This document shows positions 58,465 through 64,000 of a DNA stretch of 64,000 bases, piece by piece. Position 1 is the stretch's first letter, and each line of letters starts with the position of its first letter. The DNA is from Streptomyces fructofermentans (GTDB taxonomy: Bacteria; Actinomycetota; Actinomycetes; Streptomycetales; Streptomycetaceae), in NCBI RefSeq assembly GCF_014651055.1, contig NZ_BMWD01000028.1:1-64000 (forward strand), read 5' to 3'. A program made the position numbers and the translations under genes. A model generated the notes under the pieces. It saw nothing but the letters and a program-made list of their open reading frames with translations. It did no database searches and was not told the DNA's origin.

Positions 58465-59148
58465 TCAGGCCGGACGCGGGGCGCCGCCGAGCTCGCCCTC
58501 CCAGCGCCGGTAGAGCGTGTGCCCGACGCCCGCCGCGTCCAGCACCCGGCCGGCCACGAAGTCCACCAGGTCCTGGATGTGCGTGGCTCCCGCGTAGAAG
58601 GCGGGGGACGCCGGCAGCACGGTCGCGCCGGCGTCGTCCAGCGTCACCAGGTGCCGCAGGGTCTGCCCGTTCAACGGGGTCTCGCGGACGGCGACGACGA
58701 GCCTGCGCCGCTCCTTGAGGACGACGCTCGCGGCGCGTTGCAGCAGGTCCTTGGAGAGACCGAGCGCCACTCCGGCGACGCACGCGGTGGAGGCGGGCAC
58801 GATGAGCATCCCCTTCGAGGGGTACGAGCCCGAGGACGGCCCCGCCGCCAGGTCCCCCGCGCTCCAGTGCCGTACGGCGTCCACCGGCACGTCGAAGGTG
58901 CCGGGCTTGCCGTCGGCCCCCAGCGCCAGCCAGGCGCGCAGGTCCTCGCGCCAGTGGCCGTCCCGGAAGGAGATCCCCGTCTCGTCGAGCAGCGTGAGCC
59001 GGGAGGCGCGCGAGACGACGAGGTCCACGCTCTCCCCGGCGGCCAGGAGCGCCCGCAGGACCGCGGCGGCATACGGTGTGCCGGACGCGCCGGACACCCC
59101 TACGATCCAAGGCGTACGCGCCGACTTTCCTGGCTTGGCTGGGTTCAC
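58465..59148 (-). CDS. mqnM: UbiX-like flavin prenyltransferase (MqnM)
   Basis: 227 residues from GTG 59148. Flavoprotein fold with PWIVGVSGASGTPYAAAVLRAL at the N-terminus and IVPASTACVAGVALGLSKDLLQRAA near residue 120, then RRLVVAVRETPLN. UbiX enzymes make prenylated FMN, the cofactor of UbiD decarboxylases; here the partner is the UbiD-like gene at 60731. In the futalosine pathway it is called MqnM as I recall. Confidence 0.9.
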   Translation of the reverse strand: MNPAKPGKSARTPWIVGVSGASGTPYAAAVLRALLAAGESVDLVVSRASRLTLLDETGISFRDGHWREDLRAWLALGADGKPGTFDVPVDAVRHWSAGDLAAGPSSGSYPSKGMLIVPASTACVAGVALGLSKDLLQRAASVVLKERRRLVVAVRETPLNGQTLRHLVTLDDAGATVLPASPAFYAGATHIQDLVDFVAGRVLDAAGVGHTLYRRWEGELGGAPRPA

Positions 59149-59236
59149 GCCCCCGAGCCTATCCGGCGGCACGGGGTGGGAACCGGACGAGGGTGCCCGC
59201 TCGTTTTCCGGAGTGGACGAGTGGGTGGGGGTTGCC

Positions 59237-59842
59237 ATGTCGGGTGCCGGGCTCGGGTGGACGCGCGGACACCGTGCGGAGGCCGCCGCCAAGCTGATGG
59301 TGGGCTGGGTGGCGCTGCTGTGGCTGCTCGAAGTGGCCGACGCGGTGAGCGGTCACGCGCTGGACCGGTTCGGCGTGGTGCCGCGCACCGCCTCCGAGCT
59401 GATGGACGTGGTGCCCGCCGCGTTCACCCACTTCGGCTTCGCCCACGTGGCCGCCAACAGCGTGCCCCTGCTGGTCCTCGGCTTCCTCGCCGCGCTCGGC
59501 GGGCTGCGCCGCTTCGTCGCCGTGTGCGCGCTGATCGTCGTCGCCGACGGCCTCGGGGTCTGGCTCGTCGCGCCGTCGGGCACCAACACCGCGGGCGCCT
59601 CCGGCCTGGTCTTCGGGCTGTTCGGCTTCCTGCTGGTCGGCGGCCTCGTCGAACGCCGCCCTCTCGGTGTCGTGGTGGGCGTGCTGGTCGCGGCGGCGTG
59701 GGGCGGCACGGTCCTCGCGGGTGTCGCGCCCACCCAGACCGGTGTGAGCTGGCAGGCCCACCTGATCGGACTGGCCGCGGGGGTGGCGGCGGCGTTCCTG
59801 TTCCGCCGCCCGGCCACCGCGCCGCCCCCGCTCACACCGTGA
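59237..59842 (+). CDS. Rhomboid family intramembrane serine protease
   Basis: 201 residues from ATG 59237 (GGTGGGGG upstream). Six membrane helices. The catalytic serine is in NTAGASGLVFGLFG (GxSG), the partner histidine in SWQAHLIGLAAG, and HFGFAHVAANSVPLL carries the oxyanion His and Asn. All key residues are present, so it is probably active. It is divergent from mqnM; the substrate is unknown. Confidence 0.9.
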   Translation: MSGAGLGWTRGHRAEAAAKLMVGWVALLWLLEVADAVSGHALDRFGVVPRTASELMDVVPAAFTHFGFAHVAANSVPLLVLGFLAALGGLRRFVAVCALIVVADGLGVWLVAPSGTNTAGASGLVFGLFGFLLVGGLVERRPLGVVVGVLVAAAWGGTVLAGVAPTQTGVSWQAHLIGLAAGVAAAFLFRRPATAPPPLTP

Positions 59843-60734
59843 GTCCGCGCACCAGCAGGTCGAGCAGCGCGCACACGAACAGGGCGATCCCGATGAAGCC
59901 GTTGACGCTGAAGAACGCCCGGTCGACCCGGGACAGGTCGTGCGGCCGGACGATGGAGTGCTCGTAGAGGAAGGCGCCGGCGACGATCAGCAGGCCGAGC
60001 CAGAAGAAGGCTCCGGCGCCGGTGGCCAGCGCGTACCAGACGAACAGCCCGGTCGTCACGGCGTGGCAGCCGCGCGCCCCCCACACCGCCGCCGGGACGC
60101 CGAAGCGCGCCGGGACGGACCTGACGCCGATCTCACGGTCCGTATCCACGTCCTGGCAGGCGTAGATCAGGTCGAAGCCGCCGATCCAGACGCCGACCGC
60201 GAGACCGAGGACCACCGCGTCCCAGGACCACTGCCCGGTGATCGCCAGCCAGCCCCCGACGGGGCCCATCGCCTGGGCGAGGCCCAGGATGGCCTGCGGG
60301 AAGTTCGTGAACCGCTTGCCGTACGGGTAGACGACCATCGGGATGACCGCGATGGGCGCGAGGGCCAGGCAGAGCGGGTTGAGCAGCGCGGCGGCGCCCA
60401 GGAAGAACACCAGGGCGACCAGCGCGCCCGTCCAGGCGTGCCGGACGGACACCGCGCCCGTGACCAGTTCGCGCTGGGCCGTGCGGGGATTGCGGGCGTC
60501 GATCTCGCGGTCGATGATCCGGTTCGCGGCCATGGCGAACGTCCGCAGACCGACCATCGCGACCGTGACGAGCAGCAGGTCGCCCCAGTGGATGGTGCCG
60601 TCCACCTCGAACATCGCGGTCAGCGCCGCGATGTACGCGAACGGCAGCGCGAACACCGAGTGCTCGATCTTGACGAGGCGCAGGAACGCCTTGGTGCGCC
60701 CCGGCTGCGGGATCGCGGCTGATGCGCTGCTCAC
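59832..60734 (-). CDS. mqnP: UbiA-like prenyltransferase (MqnP)
   Basis: 300 residues from GTG 60734, overlapping the ubiD stop (GTGA). About eight membrane helices. The two Asp-rich motifs are visible: NRIIDREIDARNPRTA near residue 70 and YACQDVDTDREIG near 197. It should attach the polyprenyl chain to 1,4-dihydroxy-6-naphthoate. Its 3' end overlaps the convergent rhomboid gene by 11 bases. Confidence 0.92.
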   Translation of the reverse strand: MSSASAAIPQPGRTKAFLRLVKIEHSVFALPFAYIAALTAMFEVDGTIHWGDLLLVTVAMVGLRTFAMAANRIIDREIDARNPRTAQRELVTGAVSVRHAWTGALVALVFFLGAAALLNPLCLALAPIAVIPMVVYPYGKRFTNFPQAILGLAQAMGPVGGWLAITGQWSWDAVVLGLAVGVWIGGFDLIYACQDVDTDREIGVRSVPARFGVPAAVWGARGCHAVTTGLFVWYALATGAGAFFWLGLLIVAGAFLYEHSIVRPHDLSRVDRAFFSVNGFIGIALFVCALLDLLVRGLTV

Positions 60735-62185
60735 GAGAGTCCGTACTCCTTCCAGCGGCGGTCGACCTTCGACGCCGTCTCCGGGTCGGACAGCACCATC
60801 TCGGGCCAGCCGCCGTCCCGCGTGTACCCCTCCTCGGGCAACTTCCTCGTCGCGTCGATGCCCGCCTTGCCGCCCCAGAACTGCTGGTACGAGGCGTGGT
60901 CGAGGTGGTCGACCGGTCCCTCGACGACGGTCAGGTCCCGCGAGTAGTCCGTGTTCCCGAGAGCCCGCCACGCGACCTCGTGCAGGTCGTGCACGTCGCA
61001 GTCGGAGTCGACGACGACGATCAGCTTGGTCAGGGACATCATGTGCGCGCCCCAGACCGCGTGCATGACCTTCTGGGCGTGCTTCGGGTACTTCTTGTCG
61101 ATCGCGACGATCGCGCAGTTGTGGAAGCCGCCGGCCTCGGGCAGGTGGTAGTCCACGATGTCCGGCACGATGATCTTCAGCAGCGGCAGGAAGAACCGCT
61201 CGGTCGCGCGGCCCAGCGGACCGTCCTCGGTCGGCGGCCGACCGACCACGATGGACTGGAGCAGCGGCCGCTTGCGCATGGTGACGCAGTCGATCGTCAG
61301 CGCGGGGAAGGGCTCCTGCGGCGTGTAGAAGCCGGTGTGGTCGCCGAACGGGCCCTCGGGGAGCATCTCCCCGGGCTCCAGCCAGCCCTCCAGGACGACC
61401 TCGGCCTGCGCCGGCACCTGGAGCGGCACGGTCTTGCAGTCCACCATCTCGATCCTCTTGCCCTGCACGAATCCGGCGAAGAGGTACTCGTCGATGTCGC
61501 CGGGCAGCGGGGCCGTCGAGGCGTACGTCACCGCGGGCGGGCAGCCGAAGGCGATGGCGACCGGCAGCCGCTCGCCGCGCCGGGCCGCCACCTGGTAGTG
61601 GTTGCGGCTGTCCTTGTGGATCTGCCAGTGCATGCCGATGGTGCGCCTGTCGTGGCGCTGGAGGCGGTAGAGCCCGAGGTTGCGGACACCGGACTCGGGG
61701 TCCTTGGTGTGGGTGAGCCCCAGGTTGAAGAAGGAGCCGCCGTCCTGCGGCCAGGTGAACAGCGCGGGCAGGCTGTCCAGATCGACGTCGTCCCCGCGGA
61801 GCACGACCTCCTGGACCGGCGCGTCCTTGACCTTCTTCGGCGGTACGTGCGTCATCGCGCCGAGCTTCCCGAAGGCCTCGCGCACTCCGACGAACCCGTG
61901 CGGCAGCTCCGGCTTGAGCAGTCCGCCGATCTTGCCGCTGATCTCCTCGTAGGACTTCAGGCCGAGCGCCTTGAGCAGTCGGCGGTCGGTCCCGAAGACG
62001 TTCATCGCGAGGGGCATCGCCGATCCGCGCACGTTCTCGAAGAGCAGGGCGGGGCCGCCCGCCTTCTGCACCCGGTCGACGATCTCCCCGACCTCCAGGT
62101 GCGGATCCACCTCGGCCTTGATGCGCTTGAGGTCGCCCTCGCGCTCCAGGGCCCTGAGCAGCGAGCGAAGATCGTCGTAAGCCAT
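60731..62185 (-). CDS. mqnL: UbiD family decarboxylase (MqnL)
   Basis: 484 residues. The UbiD family decarboxylates prenylated aromatic acids using prFMN from UbiX. Conserved segments are IPALFTWPQDGGSFF-like region (SLPALFTWPQDGGSFFN near residue 158), GMHWQIHKDSRNH, EGPFGDHTGFYTP near 290 and DVHDLHEVAWRA near 405. In the futalosine pathway it removes the carboxyl of the 6-naphthoate after prenylation. It forms an operon with mqnP. Confidence 0.92.
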   Translation of the reverse strand: MAYDDLRSLLRALEREGDLKRIKAEVDPHLEVGEIVDRVQKAGGPALLFENVRGSAMPLAMNVFGTDRRLLKALGLKSYEEISGKIGGLLKPELPHGFVGVREAFGKLGAMTHVPPKKVKDAPVQEVVLRGDDVDLDSLPALFTWPQDGGSFFNLGLTHTKDPESGVRNLGLYRLQRHDRRTIGMHWQIHKDSRNHYQVAARRGERLPVAIAFGCPPAVTYASTAPLPGDIDEYLFAGFVQGKRIEMVDCKTVPLQVPAQAEVVLEGWLEPGEMLPEGPFGDHTGFYTPQEPFPALTIDCVTMRKRPLLQSIVVGRPPTEDGPLGRATERFFLPLLKIIVPDIVDYHLPEAGGFHNCAIVAIDKKYPKHAQKVMHAVWGAHMMSLTKLIVVVDSDCDVHDLHEVAWRALGNTDYSRDLTVVEGPVDHLDHASYQQFWGGKAGIDATRKLPEEGYTRDGGWPEMVLSDPETASKVDRRWKEYGLS

Positions 62186-62272
62186 GCGTCCCAGTATCGG
62201 CTACTCGCTACGCTGAACCTGTAACGGGGGCCGTCCGCCGGTCCCGATCTCCACAAGCAGGGGGACCGCCGC

Positions 62273-62677
62273 ATGCTTCGGGTGCTGATGATCCTGGTGC
62301 CGCTGGCACTCAGCATCTATGCGTTCATCGACTGCATCACCACCGATGAGAAGGACATCCGGTACATCCCCAAGCCTCTCTGGGCGATCCTCGTACTGCT
62401 GTTCCCGCTCGTCGGTTCCATCTCCTGGCTCGTCGTCGGCCGGGACCGCACGGCCGCCCGGGGCTCCTCGGGCGCCCGCCGGGGCGGCTGGGTCGCCCCG
62501 GACGACAACCCCGAGTTCCTCAAGTCGCTCAAGGACGACACGAAGGGCGGCGAGGACGCCGGCACGGACGGCACGGGCCGCGACGAGGAGGCCCTCCTCA
62601 AGGACTGGGAGGCCGATCTGCGGCGCCGCGAGGAGGAGCTGAAGCGGCGCGAGCGGGACGAGGACGCCAAGGAGTGA
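62273..62677 (+). CDS. PLDc_N domain membrane protein
   Basis: 134 residues. Two N-terminal helices (MLRVLMILVPLALSIYAFID and PLWAILVLLFPLVGSISWLVVG) match the phospholipase D nuclease N-terminal (PLDc_N) domain; the catalytic nuclease part is absent, as usual for the stand-alone small proteins. The C-terminus is a charged coiled-coil (LKDWEADLRRREEELKRRER). Divergent from mqnL. Role unknown. Confidence 0.85.
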   Translation: MLRVLMILVPLALSIYAFIDCITTDEKDIRYIPKPLWAILVLLFPLVGSISWLVVGRDRTAARGSSGARRGGWVAPDDNPEFLKSLKDDTKGGEDAGTDGTGRDEEALLKDWEADLRRREEELKRRERDEDAKE

Positions 62678-62705
62678 CGGGCCCGCGGGCCGCCTCGGGC
62701 GGGGG

Positions 62706-62897
62706 TCAGCGCAGAGCGGCGGTGAACGCCCGCCAGGCGTTCCGTCCGATGCGCAGGGTGGGACCCTCGGGGTCCTTGCTGTCACGGACGGGGACGACGC
62801 CGGGGGTACCGAGGGCGACTTCGATGCAGTCTCCGCCGTTTGCCCCGCTGTAACTGCTCTTGATCCAGGTCGCCGCGCTCAGCTGGTGGCTGTCCAT
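62706..62897 (-). CDS. DUF397 protein
   Basis: 63 residues, complete DUF397: WIKSSYSGANGGDCIEVA, VPVRDSKDPEGPTLRIGR, WRAFTAALR. Such proteins are encoded directly after Scr1/WhiJ-type HTH regulators in Streptomyces, and the pair behaves like a regulatory or antitoxin-like system. Here the start lies well inside the HTH reading frame, an overlap of 116 bases. Confidence 0.9.
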   Translation of the reverse strand: MDSHQLSAATWIKSSYSGANGGDCIEVALGTPGVVPVRDSKDPEGPTLRIGRNAWRAFTAALR

Positions 62898-63732
62898 GAT
62901 GCTCGTACCCCTCCATCACGTCGCTGATCAGGACGGCGGACTCGCGAGCCGACGGAGCATCAGCCCTGAGCACATCATAGGTCTGGCCGTGGCGACCGTA
63001 GACGGACGGATCGTCGTTGAAGTGGCCGTGGTCCAGGGATTCCGAGTAGACCCAGTTGTGCCCGCCGGGCAGCGTGATGAGCGACAGGGGCGTATCCGGC
63101 CGGTCGATGTCGGACCGGTCCGCCGGGGCCACCTGAATCCGCACATTGGGCAGTCGGCCCACGCTCAGCAGGTGCGCGCACTGGTCACGCATCACGGCAG
63201 GGTCCCCCACCACGTTGCGCAGACAGCTCTCGTCCAGGACCACGACGTACAGCGGCCCGCCCGGGGTCAGGAATCGCCGCTGCCGGCTCAGCCTCGCCCT
63301 GACGCGGTGCTCGACCTCGTCCGCGTCCGCGACGCGGCGGGCGAACAACGCGTGCGCGTAGTCGGGCGTCTGCAGCAACCCCGGAACGACATGGGTCTGG
63401 TACGCACGCACCGCCACGGCCTCCGCGTCCATACGGGCCCGCCGCTCGAACCAGTCCGGATGCTCGACCTGGGGGTACCAGTCGATCCGGCCCCACAGCC
63501 GCAGGAGCACCCCGCCCGTGCCGAGGAGTTCGTCGCAGGCCTTGGCGAAGACGTCCTGCGGCACGCGCGTGCCCGCCTCCACGCGGGCCACGTGCGAGCG
63601 GTCGCACGGGATCTGCCGCGCCAGCCCGTCCTGGGTGAGGTCGGCCGCCTCACGGAAGTGCTTGAGGACCTCGCCGAACACGGCGGCCGTCGTGGCCGCC
63701 GACCCGCCCTCGGCATTGCGTCGGCTCACCAC
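62782..63732 (-). CDS. Scr1/WhiJ-type helix-turn-helix regulator
   Basis: 316 residues from GTG 63732 (AAAGGGGG upstream). An XRE-type HTH (about 20-70, TQDGLARQIPCDRSHVARVEAG) is followed by the helical Scr1 domain (WYPQVEHPDWFERRARMDAE, VVPGLLQTPDYAHALFARRV, SVGRLPNVRIQV). From about residue 280 on the sequence is just another-frame reading of the DUF397 gene (PPAERGDLDQEQLQRGKRRR, then Arg/Pro-rich), so the natural stop appears to be missing or displaced. Confidence is high for the family, lower for the last 38 residues. Confidence 0.88.
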   Translation of the reverse strand: MVSRRNAEGGSAATTAAVFGEVLKHFREAADLTQDGLARQIPCDRSHVARVEAGTRVPQDVFAKACDELLGTGGVLLRLWGRIDWYPQVEHPDWFERRARMDAEAVAVRAYQTHVVPGLLQTPDYAHALFARRVADADEVEHRVRARLSRQRRFLTPGGPLYVVVLDESCLRNVVGDPAVMRDQCAHLLSVGRLPNVRIQVAPADRSDIDRPDTPLSLITLPGGHNWVYSESLDHGHFNDDPSVYGRHGQTYDVLRADAPSARESAVLISDVMEGYEHHGQPPAERGDLDQEQLQRGKRRRLHRSRPRYPRRRPRP

Positions 63733-63742
63733 GTCCCCCTTT

Positions 63743-63763
63743 GTGACAGTGGGCCAGTGTCAC
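63743..63763. promoter_or_regulatory. Palindrome upstream of the HTH gene
   Basis: GTGACAGTGG-G-CCAGTGTCAC: 10-base arms with one mismatched pair, centred 21 bases from the HTH start. Likely an autoregulatory operator for the Scr1-type regulator or for the divergent gene. Confidence 0.5.
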
Positions 63764-63841
63764 GCGTCGGATCTTGATCCGGACCGTTCCCCTCGGCGAC
63801 TCTGAGTACACCCGAAGTCACCAAACGTGAGGATCGACACG

Positions 63842-64000
63842 GTGGAAGCGACGGCACAGCCCGACGGGTGGGAGCCCGGAGACCTCGTCCACGACCCGGC
63901 GACCGGCCGGGTCGGCGAGTACCGGGGCACGGCGGGCCCGTACGCGATGCTGCGGCCGGTGGGCGGCGGGCGTGAGTGGCCGGCCGACCCGGGACGCATC
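63842..64000 (+). CDS. Partial small hypothetical protein (runs off the window)
   Basis: Open to the window end. GTG 63842 is the likely start (GAGGA upstream); an in-frame GTG at 63827 is an alternative. WEPGDLVHDPATGRVGEYR and YAMLRPVGGGREWPADPGRI are visible. The text is typical of a small protein that accompanies Scr1/DUF397 pairs in Streptomyces; no function known to me. Confidence 0.7.
   Translation, partial: MEATAQPDGWEPGDLVHDPATGRVGEYRGTAGPYAMLRPVGGGREWPADPGRI

Noticed and set aside
1..64000. tRNA, rRNA, insertion sequences or prophage genes
   Set aside because: No tRNA-like cloverleaf, transposase, integrase or phage gene was recognised on either strand.

Overview
The window is chromosomal DNA of a Streptomyces or very close relative. 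It has very high G+C with near-saturated G/C third positions, many GTG starts, translationally coupled operons with 1-8 base overlaps, and actinomycete-specific families (DUF397/Scr1-type HTH, LysM-BTAD protein, FHA-EssC ATPase, DUF4229). From memory, the gene order resembles the nuo-to-mqn part of the Streptomyces coelicolor chromosome (about SCO4490 to SCO4575); this was not checked against a database.

Region 1 (36-16124, minus strand) is a complete 14-gene nuoA-N operon for respiratory complex I. A 16-base palindrome matching the Rex (NADH/NAD+ sensor) operator lies just upstream. Region 2 (16.1-24.4 kb) holds an NlpC/P60 cell-wall hydrolase with a Crp-like palindrome in its leader, a MenJ-like geranylgeranyl reductase, a GNAT acetyltransferase, a PASTA protein, the menaquinone methyltransferase MenG, a nested tandem-repeat block (about 76-bp units in 228-bp super-units), a truncated amidohydrolase-like protein, and MqnC of the futalosine pathway.

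Region 3 (23.7-48.1 kb) is the accessory-looking core. It contains a Tad/Flp pilus system (prepilin peptidase, membrane LysM-BTAD protein, and a nine-gene operon from a SAF/CpaB protein through TadZ-like, TadA, TadB, TadC and Flp to TadE/TadG pseudopilins). Interleaved with it are parts of an orphan type VII (ESX/WXG100) secretion locus: three small WXG100-like proteins sharing a C-terminal aromatic-x3-D ... LAK motif, a long protein with a helical ESX-type N-terminus and membrane helices, two paralogous proteins of unknown function, a lipoprotein and a secreted protein, and a 1532-residue EssC/EccC ATPase with an FHA-like N-terminus. No EccB, EccD, EccE or mycosin is present. A Ser/Thr kinase lies immediately after the ATPase.

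Region 4 (48.2-62.2 kb) holds the kinase, MqnA, a cold-shock protein, a fatty acyl-CoA ligase, a MaoC-like dehydratase, a TetR regulator, small proteins, MqnE, an Lrp regulator, the UbiX/UbiA/UbiD-type enzymes (MqnM, MqnP, MqnL) and a rhomboid protease. Region 5 (62.2 kb to the end) has a PLDc_N membrane protein, a Scr1-type HTH/DUF397 pair with an unusually long overlap, and a partial gene. Functionally, the window joins the NADH:menaquinone oxidoreductase to seven of the genes that make its quinone substrate, with a pilus and an export machine set between them.
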